A DNA stretch of 64,000 nt. Source: Arthrobacter sp. ISL-48. Lineage in GTDB: Bacteria; Actinomycetota; Actinomycetes; Actinomycetales; Micrococcaceae. Position 1 is the stretch's first letter, and every line of letters starts with the position of its first letter. The DNA lies in assembly GCF_018613805.1 (NCBI RefSeq), contig NZ_JAGGPL010000003.1, positions 558,001-622,000 of the forward strand, in the 5' to 3' direction. A program made the position numbers and the translations under genes. This document shows positions 9,891-19,010 of this stretch, piece after piece. Under the pieces are notes generated by a model, which was not told the origin of the DNA, did no database searches, and saw nothing but the letters and a program-made list of their open reading frames with translations.

Positions 9891-10766
9891 TCAGTTCCTC
9901 GGTGAATCATCGACGGCGGTTGTCGCGTTACTGTCAGCGGTGGGAGTTTCGGGGGTGGTCCCTTCAGGGACAGCAGGTTCCGCTGCAGGCTCTTCGGCGG
10001 CAGGTTCCGCTGCAGGCTCTTCGGCGGCAGGTTCCGCTGCAGGCTCTTCGGCCGCAGGCTCTTCCGCTGCCGGCTCTTCGATCGCCGGTTCTTCGGCCAT
10101 CGGCACTTCGCCCAGCCCCAGCACACCCGGAACGTGCTCACGCAATTGCGTCAGCGTCACGGCGCCGTTGCGGACCACGCGCAGGTGGGGACCGGTGGCG
10201 TCCACGATAGTGGAGGGCACCGCGTCGGCTCCTCCGACCGGGCGGAAACCGCCTTCGAGGTAGACCTCGACTGATTCGGCAAGTTGCGAGCGTGCCTCCT
10301 CAGCGGTCTGGGCCGGCGCCTGGCCTGTCCGGTTTGCCGACGACACAGCCAGTGGCCCCGTGAGGGTAAGCAATTCCTGGGCTACCTCGTCCGCCGGCAT
10401 GCGCAGCGCCACCGTTCCCTTGGTCTCGCCGAGGTCCCAGTCCAACGATGGCTGGGCATGCAGGATCAGGGTCAGCCCCCCGGGCCAGAAGGCCTCTGCG
10501 AGCTTCCGGGCGTCAGCGGAAACGTCAGTAGCGAGTCCGTCCAGGGCGTTGAGCCGGGGAATGAGCACCGGCGGCGGCATAGTGCGGCTGCGTCCCTTGG
10601 AGACCAGCAGCATGGTGACGGCCTGCGGTGAGAATGCGTCTGCGGCGATCCCGTACACCGTGTCGGTCGGGAATACCACGCACTTCTTTTCGCTGATGGC
10701 CCGCTGGGCATGCTCCAGGCCCAGGGCGCGCTGGTCGTCGGACGTGCAGTCGTAGGTTGTGGTCAC
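9891..10766 (-). CDS. L-threonylcarbamoyladenylate synthase (Sua5/YciO/YrdC) with repeat tail
   Basis: Makes threonylcarbamoyl-AMP from threonine, bicarbonate and ATP for the t6A modification of ANN-decoding tRNAs. The YrdC core covers about residues 1-205, with VVFPTDTVYGIAADAF near 30-46, KGRSRTMPPPVLI and the PLAVSSANRTGQ motif. After the core, about 75 residues are disordered and acidic, built from tandem EPAAE-type units. Classical Sua5 has a folded C-terminal domain instead. The gene sits beside prmC and prfA as in other actinobacteria. One base separates its TGA from the next ATG. Confidence 0.92.
   Translation of the reverse strand: MTTTYDCTSDDQRALGLEHAQRAISEKKCVVFPTDTVYGIAADAFSPQAVTMLLVSKGRSRTMPPPVLIPRLNALDGLATDVSADARKLAEAFWPGGLTLILHAQPSLDWDLGETKGTVALRMPADEVAQELLTLTGPLAVSSANRTGQAPAQTAEEARSQLAESVEVYLEGGFRPVGGADAVPSTIVDATGPHLRVVRNGAVTLTQLREHVPGVLGLGEVPMAEEPAIEEPAAEEPAAEEPAAEPAAEEPAAEPAAEEPAAEPAVPEGTTPETPTADSNATTAVDDSPRN
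9966..10083. repeat. Tandem 27-bp/12-bp coding repeats encoding EPAAE units
   Basis: On the plus strand the unit reads as gcaggttccgctgcaggctc plus ttcggcg, repeated nearly identically about three times from 9973, followed by shorter degenerate copies. On the minus strand it encodes EEPAAEPAA-type blocks at the C-terminus of the Sua5-family protein. Near-identity at the DNA level implies recent slippage expansion. It also keeps the other frames open, giving spurious reading frames on both strands. Confidence 0.85.
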
Positions 10767-10781
10767 TGGCCTATTCTTTCA

Positions 10782-11651
10782 TCACTCGTGGTCCGGACCG
10801 GCAAGCACGGCGCTGGTGGCGCGTTCCTTGCCGTTGAGATCCAGGTGGGTAGCGATCCCGGTCCAAACACCGGTCCGCTTCATCATTGCGGCGATCCATG
10901 TAGCCTGCACTTCGGCGTGCTCCATGACGAAGTAGCCCCCGGGCATCAGGAGCCGGGCAGCTGAGGCGGCTGCCGCCGTCGGAAGGTCCATGCCGTCCGC
11001 TCCCCCGCCATATAGTGCCTCCGGCGGATCGTGCAGGGCAACTTCCGGCTCGTTCGGGACTGCTTCCGCGGGGATGTAGGGCGGGTTGGAAACGACGACG
11101 TCGAACGTTCCGTTGAGTTCCGGAAGGGCGTTCCGCAGGTCCCCCAGCACAAGGTGGACGCCCAGGGGCGCCAGGTTCTTCGTGGCCCAGGCGTGGGCAA
11201 ACGCGCTGTACTCCACTGCGTGGACTTCGGCGCAGGGCACCTCGAGGGCGATTGAACCGGCGATCGCCCCCGAGCCGGTGCCCAGATCAACGATCCTTGG
11301 GTGGATCATCCCTTTGATGTGGTCGATGACGAGCTGGACCACCGACTCCGTTTCGGGGCGTGGGATGAAGACGCCGGGCCCCACGGCGAGCTTGAGGTAA
11401 CGGAAATGTGCCACCCCGGTGATGTGCTGCAGCGGAATCCGCCGGGCCCGCTCGGCAACGAGCTCGGCGTATCCCTCAGGGGCCGGCGCGTCGCCCAGCA
11501 TGAGGGCCCGCAACCTGCCAAGGCCTACGCCCAGCAGGTGATCCGCCAGCAGCTCGGCGTCAACGCGCGGACTGGGAACCCCGGCATCCCGGAGGAGGGC
11601 CGTGGCCTCGCTGACGGCAGCCGCCAGGGACTGCCCCGACATGGTTGTCAT
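10782..11651 (-). CDS. prmC: Peptide chain release factor N5-glutamine methyltransferase
   Basis: Methylates the GGQ glutamine of release factors using SAM. The 289 residues show an N-terminal helical domain, SAM-binding motif IVDLGTGSGAIAGSIALE and the catalytic VVSNPPYIP motif that positions the glutamine amide. It lies immediately downstream of prfA, which encodes its substrate, separated by 13 bases. A second in-frame ATG at 11642 (MSGQSLAAA) is an equally possible start. Confidence 0.96.
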   Translation of the reverse strand: MTTMSGQSLAAAVSEATALLRDAGVPSPRVDAELLADHLLGVGLGRLRALMLGDAPAPEGYAELVAERARRIPLQHITGVAHFRYLKLAVGPGVFIPRPETESVVQLVIDHIKGMIHPRIVDLGTGSGAIAGSIALEVPCAEVHAVEYSAFAHAWATKNLAPLGVHLVLGDLRNALPELNGTFDVVVSNPPYIPAEAVPNEPEVALHDPPEALYGGGADGMDLPTAAAASAARLLMPGGYFVMEHAEVQATWIAAMMKRTGVWTGIATHLDLNGKERATSAVLAGPDHE

Positions 11652-11664
11652 CTGAATCCGGCGG

Positions 11665-12738
11665 CTATTCGCCGATGGCGTCCAGGCGTGCCTGTTCGTC
11701 CATCTCGATGGCGGACTGGATCACCGGTTCCAGGTCGCCGTTCATGACCTGGTCCAGGTTGTACGCCTTGTACCCGGTACGGTGGTCGGCGATCCGGTTT
11801 TCGGGGTAGTTGTAGGTGCGGATGCGTTCCGAGCGGTCCATGGTCCGGATCTGGGACTTCCGCTGGGCCGAGTTCTCGGCGTCGATCTGCTCCTGCTGGT
11901 GGGCAAGGATGCGGGCCCGCAGGACACGCATTCCCGCTTCGCGGTTCTGCAGCTGGGACTTTTCGTTCTGCATGGCAACGACGATGCCCGTGGGGAGGTG
12001 TGTGATGCGCACGGCGGAGTCCGTGGTGTTGACGGACTGGCCGCCGGGGCCCGACGACCGGTAGACATCGATCTTGAGGTCGTTCTGGTTGATCTCGAGC
12101 TCTTCGGGCTCATCAACTTCGGGAAGCACGAGCACCCCGGCAGCCGACGTGTGGATGCGGCCTTGGGATTCGGTCACGGGAACGCGCTGGACGCGGTGCA
12201 CTCCGCCTTCGAACTTCAGCCGGGCGTAAACCCCTTCGGCCGGATCGTTTGAGTTGCCCTTGACGGCCATCTGCACGTCCTTGTAGCCGCCAAGGTCGGA
12301 TTCGGTGGCCGAGATGAGTTCGGTCTTCCAGCCGCGCGATTCCGCGTACCGCGTGTACATCCTGAGCAGGTCGCCGGCGAACAGTGCAGCCTCGTCGCCG
12401 CCTTCACCGCCCTTGACTTCAAGGATCACGTTGCGGGCATCGTCCGGATCCCTCGGAATCAACAACCGGCGCAATCTCGCCGCAGCGTCCTCGAGGGCAG
12501 CCTCCAGCACAGGCACCTCGGCGGCAAACTCCGGATCCTCGCCCGCCATCTCCTTGGCCGCAGCCAAGTCATCCTCAATGGCATGCCACTTGTTGTAGGC
12601 ATCCACAATTCCGTTCAGCTGGGCAGACCGCCGCCCAAGCTTCCGGGCAAGCCGCTGGTCAGCATAAACAGTAGGATCCCCCAACTGTGCCTGGATGGCA
12701 TCATGCTCATCCAGCAGGCCCTGTACGGACTCAAACAT
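11665..12738 (-). CDS. prfA: Peptide chain release factor 1
   Basis: Class I release factor reading UAA and UAG. The 357 residues include the PVT anticodon-like tripeptide in [16 protein letters not shown] and the peptidyl-hydrolysis loop [17 protein letters not shown], with GGQ near residue 232. RF1 rather than RF2 is indicated by PVT (RF2 has SPF). The gene precedes prmC and follows rho on the same strand, after a 320-bp spacer. Confidence 0.97.
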   Translation of the reverse strand: MFESVQGLLDEHDAIQAQLGDPTVYADQRLARKLGRRSAQLNGIVDAYNKWHAIEDDLAAAKEMAGEDPEFAAEVPVLEAALEDAAARLRRLLIPRDPDDARNVILEVKGGEGGDEAALFAGDLLRMYTRYAESRGWKTELISATESDLGGYKDVQMAVKGNSNDPAEGVYARLKFEGGVHRVQRVPVTESQGRIHTSAAGVLVLPEVDEPEELEINQNDLKIDVYRSSGPGGQSVNTTDSAVRITHLPTGIVVAMQNEKSQLQNREAGMRVLRARILAHQQEQIDAENSAQRKSQIRTMDRSERIRTYNYPENRIADHRTGYKAYNLDQVMNGDLEPVIQSAIEMDEQARLDAIGE

Positions 12739-12907
12739 TTTTCAAAACCTTTCAACGCCGTGTGGGTAAGTTTAGTGACCCTCACAGCGGTAGGTGACGA
12801 GGGCGACCGCCGTCGGGGATTCTTGCCGGCCAGGGAGCACTCGATGACTCCCAACCTTCGCAAGCTCAGGTCGGGGTCCTCGTCATCTCCCTTACGGGCC
12901 TGTCGGA

Positions 12908-12946
12908 GCGCTGCAGCGGACGTACGCAGTACGTCAGCAGCAGCGC
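12908..12946. repeat. Long near-perfect palindrome between rho and prfA
   Basis: A 39-nt inverted repeat. The inner 7-bp arms GACGTAC and GTACGTC pair perfectly around a GCA loop. The stem then extends through GC, CTGC and GCG pairs with only two mismatches (12918/12936 and 12915/12939). No T-run follows on either strand, so it is not a standard intrinsic terminator. It could be an mRNA-stabilising or processing hairpin, or a dispersed palindromic element. Confidence 0.75.
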
Positions 12947-12954
12947 GAAGGGGC

Positions 12955-12982
12955 GGGGCCGGCAAAAATATCCGGCGGCCCC
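12955..12982. terminator. GC-rich hairpin downstream of rho
   Basis: Seven-base arms GGGGCCG and CGGCCCC around a 14-base A/T-containing loop, about 75 bp past the rho stop codon. There is no clear T-tract on the minus strand, so it is only a possible rho-transcript end or pause site. Confidence 0.35.
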
Positions 12983-13058
12983 GAACGACGAAGGGGCGGG
13001 GGCGGGAAATCCGCGCGGCACCAACCGCACGAACTCACCGACACCCCGCCCCGTAAAA

Positions 13059-15299
13059 CTACTTGTCGTTATCCGACTTCGCACCAAGCGTCGTCTTCTG
13101 GACCTGCATGAGGAACTCGACGTTGCTCTGGGTCTCCCGGATCTTGTTGGTCAGCAGCTCAAGGCTCTGCTGCGTTTCGAGTCCGGAGAGGACGCGGCGA
13201 AGCTTCCACATGATCTTGACTTCCTCAGGCGAAAGCAGGTTCTCTTCGCGGCGGGTACCGGACGCGTTGACGTCCACTGCCGGGAAGATGCGCTTGTCGG
13301 CGAGCTGGCGGGAGAGGCGGAGCTCCATGTTGCCGGTGCCCTTGAACTCCTCGAAGATGACCTCGTCCATCTTGGAACCCGTCTCCACGAGAGCAGTTGC
13401 CAGGATCGTGAGGGAGCCGCCGTTTTCGATGTTGCGGGCTGCACCGAAGAAACGCTTCGGCGGGTACAGCGCGGCGGAGTCGACACCACCGGACAGGATG
13501 CGGCCGGAAGCCGGTGCTGCCAGGTTGTAGGCGCGGCCGAGGCGGGTCATGGAGTCCAGCAGCACCACAACGTCCATGCCCATTTCCACGAGGCGCTTGG
13601 CGCGTTCGATGGAGAGCTCGGCCACGGTGGTGTGGTCGTCGGCGGGACGGTCGAAGGTGGAGGCAATGACCTCACCCTTGACGGTGCGCTGCATGTCCGT
13701 GACTTCTTCGGGGCGTTCGTCAACCAGCACCATCATGAGGTGGACCTCAGGATTGTTGGTGGTGATGGCGTTCGCGATGGACTGCAGGATGAGCGTCTTG
13801 CCGGCCTTGGGAGGCGAGACGATCAGGCCACGCTGGCCCTTGCCGATCGGGGCAACCAGATCGATGACACGGGGGCCGATCTTCTTAGGATCGGTCTCCA
13901 GGCGCAGGCGCTCGGACGGGTAGAGCGGAACCAACTTGGCGAACTCGACACGGTCCTTGAGCTCGTCACCGGTTTTGCCGTTCACGGACGTGACGCGGAC
14001 CAGGGCGTTGAACTTCTGGCGGGCGGACTGCTGGCTCCGGTCTTCGCCGTCACGAGGGGCCCGGATGGCGCCGACGACGGCGTCGCCCTTGCGCAGGTTG
14101 TACTTCTTGACCTGTGCGAGTGAGACGTACACGTCGTTCGGGCCCGGCAGGTAGCCGGAAGTGCGGATGAACGCATAGTTTTCCAGCACGTCCAGGATGC
14201 CTGCTACCGGAAGCAGTACGTCGTCATCGGTGACCTCGACGTCGTCGACGTCGGGTCCCTGGGCCCGTCCGCGGCGGCGGTCGTTGCGATCGCGGAAACG
14301 GTCGTTGCGGGAGTTGTTGTCCCGGCTGTCCTGGCCGCCTGAGCGGTCATTCCGGTCGTTGCGGTCGTTGCGGTCGCGCCGGTTCCGGCGGTTGCGGCGG
14401 CTGCCGCCGTCCGCGTCGTCGTCTCGGCTGATTTCGCGAGTGTCCTCGCGGCGGTTACCTTCACGCTGTCCGGCGTCGCGGCTGCCTGCGGTGTCGCGGG
14501 CTGAGTCTTCGCGTACTGCGGTGTCGCGGGAAGAGCCGTCCCTTGCACCGTTGTCACGGCTACGGGTGCGGCCGCTGTCGCGGCGGTCGGAACGCTGGCC
14601 GCCGTCGGCGGCCTCGGCACCCTGTGCGTCGGTCCGCTGGTTCTCGGTCCGCTCGGCCCCGCGCTGGTTCTCGGTCCGCTGGTTCTCGGTCCGCTCAGCC
14701 CCGCGCTGCTCGGCAACGGGCTGCTCGGCCGGAGCCTCGACGGCGTCGGCTGCCTGAGGTTCCGTGGCTGCCACTTCACTGCGGCGGCGGTTGCGGGTGC
14801 GCGGCTGGCGACGCTCGCCGGCGCCGTCAGCTGCCGCTTCGCCGGGCTCGGCGGCTGCGGCCGCCGGGGCTGCTACGGCGGGAGCCTCAGCGGGTGCCGA
14901 ATCTGCAGCGGTGCCAGTCACTACGCCATCGCTTCCGGCACGGCGGCTGCGGCCGCGGCCGCGTGCACGGGTTCCTTCGGCGGCCGGGGCCTCGGAGGCC
15001 TCGACTGCCGCCACCGGTGCGGCGGCCGTCGGAGCGGTGCGCGTTGTGCTCGCCTTCTCAGCAACCTTGGCCGGAGCCTTCGTGGCTGGAGTGCCGGCGC
15101 GGTGGGCGGAAATGGCCGAAACCAAGTCCCCCTTGCGCATGCGGGAACCGCCAGAAATACCCAGCTGGCTGGCAAGTGCCTGCAGCTGGGCGAGCTTCAG
15201 GCCGGCAAGGCCGCTGCTCTTAGCGGGTGCGGCCGTTGACGATCCGGCAGCAGAAGATGATAGTTCCACAGCTGGAGACAGCTCAGTGGTTTCGGTCAC
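13059..15299 (-). CDS. rho: Transcription termination factor Rho with long disordered insert
   Basis: ATP-dependent RNA helicase that releases RNA polymerase. The 746 residues (GTG start) are far more than the 419 of E. coli Rho. A Rho_N domain lies at about 28-65 (GLAGLKLAQLQALASQLGIS). It is followed by about 280 residues of low-complexity Arg/Asp/Asn/Gln/Ala-rich sequence with TENQR and NDRNDR repeats. The cold-shock-like RNA-binding domain begins near 358 and the RecA-like ATPase follows, with SPPKAGKTLIL near 495. Arg-rich inserts are known in Micrococcus luteus and mycobacterial Rho, where they widen termination to structured, GC-rich RNA. The gene is single-copy in its usual place between thrB and prfA. 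Confidence 0.96.
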   Translation of the reverse strand: MTETTELSPAVELSSSAAGSSTAAPAKSSGLAGLKLAQLQALASQLGISGGSRMRKGDLVSAISAHRAGTPATKAPAKVAEKASTTRTAPTAAAPVAAVEASEAPAAEGTRARGRGRSRRAGSDGVVTGTAADSAPAEAPAVAAPAAAAAEPGEAAADGAGERRQPRTRNRRRSEVAATEPQAADAVEAPAEQPVAEQRGAERTENQRTENQRGAERTENQRTDAQGAEAADGGQRSDRRDSGRTRSRDNGARDGSSRDTAVREDSARDTAGSRDAGQREGNRREDTREISRDDDADGGSRRNRRNRRDRNDRNDRNDRSGGQDSRDNNSRNDRFRDRNDRRRGRAQGPDVDDVEVTDDDVLLPVAGILDVLENYAFIRTSGYLPGPNDVYVSLAQVKKYNLRKGDAVVGAIRAPRDGEDRSQQSARQKFNALVRVTSVNGKTGDELKDRVEFAKLVPLYPSERLRLETDPKKIGPRVIDLVAPIGKGQRGLIVSPPKAGKTLILQSIANAITTNNPEVHLMMVLVDERPEEVTDMQRTVKGEVIASTFDRPADDHTTVAELSIERAKRLVEMGMDVVVLLDSMTRLGRAYNLAAPASGRILSGGVDSAALYPPKRFFGAARNIENGGSLTILATALVETGSKMDEVIFEEFKGTGNMELRLSRQLADKRIFPAVDVNASGTRREENLLSPEEVKIMWKLRRVLSGLETQQSLELLTNKIRETQSNVEFLMQVQKTTLGAKSDNDK

Positions 15300-15597
15300 G
15301 AAGGATCCTTCCCCCTCGACGGCGTCCAGACTGGGAGCTGGACGCGATGATTTGATCTGGGCTGCAGTTCAGATCTGCAGCCGGGATTTTCGGCCTTGCC
15401 GGTTGGATTTCGGCCAGCAGGGCCGGATATTGATTCACCTAACGTTCCGTCATAACGGGACGCCGGACTGACGGTTCAGGGGCAGACAGATAAATGCTGC
15501 AGATTCCTGCGACAGACCAAGCAGGTGGCACCGGAAAATATTGCGCAGTAAGAGACCAACTAGCAACTGAATGCAGTTGCAGATCAGATAGGCGGAA
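15300..15597. other. rho leader region
   Basis: About 298 bp upstream of rho and downstream of thrB with no supported gene. It should contain the rho promoter and an untranslated leader. No clear -10/-35 pair was identified. A 7-bp hairpin near 15563-15580 lies on the thrB-proximal side. Confidence 0.5.
15563..15580 (-). terminator. Possible terminator after thrB
   Basis: Perfect 7-bp arms GCAACTG and CAGTTGC around a 4-base loop, about 18 bases past the thrB stop. The stop itself lies in a small GGCGG/CCGCC hairpin. Only a weak T-rich run follows on the minus strand. Confidence 0.4.
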
Positions 15598-16572
15598 TTA
15601 CCGCCGGTGCAAGTCCACCTTAGCACCTTCGACGTCCACTGCCAGCTTCATCACGCGCCAGGCGATACCCGGCGTGTTTGCCGCTGTGAACGCTTCGATG
15701 AACTCGGCCACTTCCGTAGCCTCGGCGTCGCCGTTGGCCAGCACCAGCACCGTAGGTCCGGCGCCGGAAACCACTGCGGCGCGGCCGGCTTTCCGCAATG
15801 CCGTGATCAGGGCTGCGCTGGGGCGCATGGCCTCGGCCCGGTAACTCTGATGGAGGTAGTCCTCCGTACCAGCGTGCAGGAATTCCGGTTTCTGCGTCAG
15901 GGCGTGAATCAGGAGGGCGGCGCGGCCGGAGTTCATGGCTGCCGCATGGTGGCCCACTGACGCCGGCAGCAGCGCCCGCGCAGCTTCCGTGGACAGCTCA
16001 AAATCGGGCACGGCCACCACGGGGATCACTGATTCGAGCACTGTCGCGCAGGTGCTGCTGTACCGGTCACTGTCCTGCCAGGACAGCGCCAGTCCGCCGA
16101 AAATTGCGGGCGCGACGTTGTCCGGGTGCCCCTCCAGCTCACTGGTGAGCTGGAGGATCCAGTCCAGGTCCCGCCGTCCCGGGGGCGGCACCAGCGCGTT
16201 GGCCGCCGAAACAGCGGCCACCACGGCTGATGCCGAAGACCCAAGGCCTCGGCCATGGGGGTTGACGTTTTCGGCCGTAATCTTCAGGCCGCCGTGACGG
16301 TAACCCAGCCGGGCGAAGGCGGCTTCCATGGCTCTGATGACCAGGTGGCTCGCATCCCTTGGAAGGGTATCGGCCCCCTCGCCGCTCAGCTCGAACAGCA
16401 ATTCGTCCGTCTGGAGAGTTTCCACCGTCAGGGTGTCGTGCAGTGCCAGCGCCAGGCCCAGGCTGTCGTATCCCGGTCCCAGGTTCGCGCTGGTCGCCGG
16501 GACCCTGACCGTCACCTGTTGACCGGCGTCGATAACGGGCAGCCCCACGGTCGTCTGCGAGGTGGTGTTCAC
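15598..16572 (-). CDS. thrB: Homoserine kinase
   Basis: GHMP-family kinase that phosphorylates homoserine for threonine synthesis. About 324 residues from the GTG at 16572 (VNTTSQTTVGLPV). VRVPATSANLGPGYDSLGLA is the substrate motif, and NPHGRGLGSSASAVVAAVSA is the glycine/serine-rich ATP loop. The GTG lies two bases after the thrC stop with GGAAG ten bases upstream, so the further-upstream frame overlapping thrC is not used. Last gene of the hom-thrC-thrB unit. Confidence 0.95.
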   Translation of the reverse strand: MNTTSQTTVGLPVIDAGQQVTVRVPATSANLGPGYDSLGLALALHDTLTVETLQTDELLFELSGEGADTLPRDASHLVIRAMEAAFARLGYRHGGLKITAENVNPHGRGLGSSASAVVAAVSAANALVPPPGRRDLDWILQLTSELEGHPDNVAPAIFGGLALSWQDSDRYSSTCATVLESVIPVVAVPDFELSTEAARALLPASVGHHAAAMNSGRAALLIHALTQKPEFLHAGTEDYLHQSYRAEAMRPSAALITALRKAGRAAVVSGAGPTVLVLANGDAEATEVAEFIEAFTAANTPGIAWRVMKLAVDVEGAKVDLHRR

Positions 16573-16574
16573 GA

Positions 16575-17681
16575 TTATTTTTCTTCCAGTCCCAATTCGG
16601 CCGCAACCGTCACCACATCGTTGGAGACCTTGACCGGCTGCACCTCGCTGCCGTCTTCGGTGCGCAGGGCCCACTGGGGATCCTTGAGGCCGTGGCCGGT
16701 GACGGTGATGACGATGGTTTTGCCGGCAGGAACCTCACCGGCGGCGTGCTTCTTGAGCAAGCCGGCCACACCGGCAGCGGAGCCCGGCTCCACGAAGACC
16801 CCTTCGCGGGCCGAGAGCCAGCGGTGGGCATCAAGGATTTGCTCGTCCGTCACGGCGTCAATGAGGCCGCCGGACTCGTCGCGGGCCGCGATGGCGCCAT
16901 CCCACGATGCGGGGTTGCCGATCCGGATGGCCGTGGCGATGGTGTCGGGTTCGGTGATGGGGTGGCCGGCCACGAACGGCGCGGCGCCGGCGGCCTGGAA
17001 GCCCCACATGACCGGTGTCTTCGTGGAAACTGCGGGCAGTGTTCCGGCGGTCTCGGATTCGAAGGGCGCGGAGTATTCCCGGTAGCCCTTCCAGTACGCA
17101 GTGATGTTTCCGGCGTTGCCCACGGGGAGCACATGGATGTCGGGGGCGTCGCCGAGCGCATCGACAATCTCGAAGGCACCCGTCTTCTGGCCCTGGATAC
17201 GCGCCGGGTTAACGGAATTGACCAGGAAGACCGGGTAGGACTCCCCCAGCTTCCGGGCAATATCCAGGCAGTTGTCGAAGTTGCCGTCCACCTGGAGCAG
17301 CGTGGCCCCATGGGCGATCGCCTGGCTCAGCTTGCCCATGGAGATCTTGCCTTCGGGGACCAGTACCGCACACTTCAGTCCGGCCGCGGTGGCGTAGGCC
17401 GCGGCGGAGGCGGAGGTATTGCCAGTCGAAGCGCACACTACGGCCTTGGCGCCCGAGGCAACGGCTGCCGTCATGGCCATGGTCATGCCGCGGTCCTTGA
17501 AGGAGCCCGTGGGGTTCATCCCCTCAACCTTCAGGTACACGGAGGAACCTGTCAGTTCCGAGAGCTGCTGCGCATAGACCAGCGGAGTTCCGCCCTCGCC
17601 GAGGCTGATGACCCGGGTGGATTCCGTCACGGGCAGACGGTCAGCGTATTCGCGGATGACGCCGCGCCATTGGTGAGCCAC
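16575..17681 (-). CDS. thrC: Threonine synthase
   Basis: PLP enzyme converting O-phosphohomoserine to threonine. The 368 residues are of the short actinobacterial type. The PLP lysine is Lys62 in [16 protein letters not shown], and the phosphate-binding loop is PVGNAGNI near residue 190. It abuts the hom stop without a gap and is followed after two bases by thrB. Confidence 0.96.
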   Translation of the reverse strand: MAHQWRGVIREYADRLPVTESTRVISLGEGGTPLVYAQQLSELTGSSVYLKVEGMNPTGSFKDRGMTMAMTAAVASGAKAVVCASTGNTSASAAAYATAAGLKCAVLVPEGKISMGKLSQAIAHGATLLQVDGNFDNCLDIARKLGESYPVFLVNSVNPARIQGQKTGAFEIVDALGDAPDIHVLPVGNAGNITAYWKGYREYSAPFESETAGTLPAVSTKTPVMWGFQAAGAAPFVAGHPITEPDTIATAIRIGNPASWDGAIAARDESGGLIDAVTDEQILDAHRWLSAREGVFVEPGSAAGVAGLLKKHAAGEVPAGKTIVITVTGHGLKDPQWALRTEDGSEVQPVKVSNDVVTVAAELGLEEK

Positions 17682-19010
17682 TTAGACTCCTTCTACCCGC
17701 AGAACGGATGTAACTGAATTGATGACGTCCAGGCCCTTCACGGCCTCGACGGTGGCCGCAAGGGCGGCCTCTGATGCGCGGTGGGTGACGATCCGCAGTT
17801 CGGCTGATTCCACGTTGGACGCGCTGTCCGTGTGGATGGTCTGCCGCATGATTTCGATGGACACGCCGTGTTCCGCAAAGAGCTGGGCGATGCGGGCAAG
17901 CACGCCCGGCTGGTCGGCGACGTCCAGGCCGATGTAGTAGCTGGTGGTGGCGGATTCGATGCCCAGCGCCGGAACGTGGCCGGTGGTGGTCTCGGTGCGC
18001 CCCGGGCCGCCGAGCACAATGCGGCGGGCCGCCGAGACGAGGTCGCCCAGGACGGCGGAGGCCGTCGGGGTGCCGCCGGCGCCCCGGCCGTAGAACATGA
18101 GCTCGCCCGCGTTCTCCGCCTCGATGAAGACGGCGTTGAAGGCACCGTGTACCGCGGCCAGCGGGTGCTCGCGCGGAAGCAGCGTGGGATGCACGCGTAC
18201 GGACACGCCTTCGGTGCCGCCTGTTTCCGCGCCTGCGGCGGGGAGCTTTTCGGCGATGGCCAACAGCTTGATGACAAAGCCGGCGTCCTTGGCCGCGGCG
18301 ATGTCCGCAGCGCTGACGGAAGTGATGCCTTCACAGTGCACGTTCCCGAGTGCGAAACGCGTGTGGAAGGAGAGCGACGCAAGAATAGCGGCCTTGGCGG
18401 CAGCGTCGTGACCTTCGACGTCGGCTGTCGGGTCCGCTTCCGCGTAACCGAGGCGCTGTGCCTCCGCGAGGGCGTCGGCGAACTGGGCTCCGGTGGTGTC
18501 CATCTGGTCCAGGATGAAGTTGGTGGTGCCGTTCACGATACCCAGTACACGGGTGATGCGGTCGCCGGCCAGGCTGTCGCGAATGGGCCGCAGGATGGGA
18601 ATGGCTCCGGCCACAGCGGCTTCGTAGGACAGCTGGACACCCGCTTTGTCGGCCTCTTCGTAAAGCGTGGGGCCGTCCTGGGCCAGCAGCGCCTTATTGC
18701 CGGTGACAACGCAGGCCCCGTTGCGGAGCGCCGAGACGATCAGGGTGCGGGCGGGTTCGATCCCGCCCATCAGCTCGATCACGAGGTCGGCATCCTTAAC
18801 CAGGGTATCGGCGTCGGTGGTGAACAGTTCCTGCGGCAGCTCCACGTCGCGGCGGGTATTGACATTGCGGACCGCAATGCCGCTCAGCTGCAGCCGTGCG
18901 CCGGTCCTGGCGGCAAGGGCGTCGGCGTCCTCAATGAGAATCCGCGCAACCTGGGCCCCAACGTTGCCACAGCCCAGCAGGGCTACCTTCAGGGTTCGCA
19001 TTTCCGTCAT
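17682..19010 (-). CDS. hom: Homoserine dehydrogenase
   Basis: NAD(P)H-dependent reduction of aspartate semialdehyde to homoserine. The 442 residues carry an N-terminal Rossmann motif (VALLGCGNVGAQVARIL), the catalytic region with GIVNGTTNFIL and AQRLGYAEADPTADVEGHDA, and a C-terminal ACT domain from about 355 (YYIGLDVADQPGVLARIAQL) for threonine feedback. The ATG follows the lysA TGA directly (TGAATG). It belongs to a lysine/threonine operon with lysA, thrC and thrB. Confidence 0.96.
   Translation of the reverse strand: MTEMRTLKVALLGCGNVGAQVARILIEDADALAARTGARLQLSGIAVRNVNTRRDVELPQELFTTDADTLVKDADLVIELMGGIEPARTLIVSALRNGACVVTGNKALLAQDGPTLYEEADKAGVQLSYEAAVAGAIPILRPIRDSLAGDRITRVLGIVNGTTNFILDQMDTTGAQFADALAEAQRLGYAEADPTADVEGHDAAAKAAILASLSFHTRFALGNVHCEGITSVSAADIAAAKDAGFVIKLLAIAEKLPAAGAETGGTEGVSVRVHPTLLPREHPLAAVHGAFNAVFIEAENAGELMFYGRGAGGTPTASAVLGDLVSAARRIVLGGPGRTETTTGHVPALGIESATTSYYIGLDVADQPGVLARIAQLFAEHGVSIEIMRQTIHTDSASNVESAELRIVTHRASEAALAATVEAVKGLDVINSVTSVLRVEGV

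Larger units (their letters stand above)
12739..13058. other. prfA-rho spacer without a supported gene
   Basis: This 320-bp gap has no reading frame with a recognisable product; the frames crossing it are Arg/Pro/Ala-rich and unconvincing. It holds a strong long hairpin (12908-12946), a GC stem (12955-12982), and a looser pairing between ggtgacgagg near 12791 and cctcgtcatc near 12867. In Mycobacterium the ribosomal protein L31 gene (rpmE) occupies this position; none is encoded here. Confidence 0.7.

Noticed and set aside
9890..10141. N-terminal extension of the second glycosyltransferase (KSLQRNLPP repeats)
   Set aside because: It is the repeat region of the Sua5-family gene read in another frame; a good ribosome-binding site precedes the ATG at 9889.
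12615..12965. 116-codon minus-strand frame running from the prfA-rho spacer into prfA
   Set aside because: Overlaps prfA heavily, Arg/Ser-rich, and crosses the strong palindrome.
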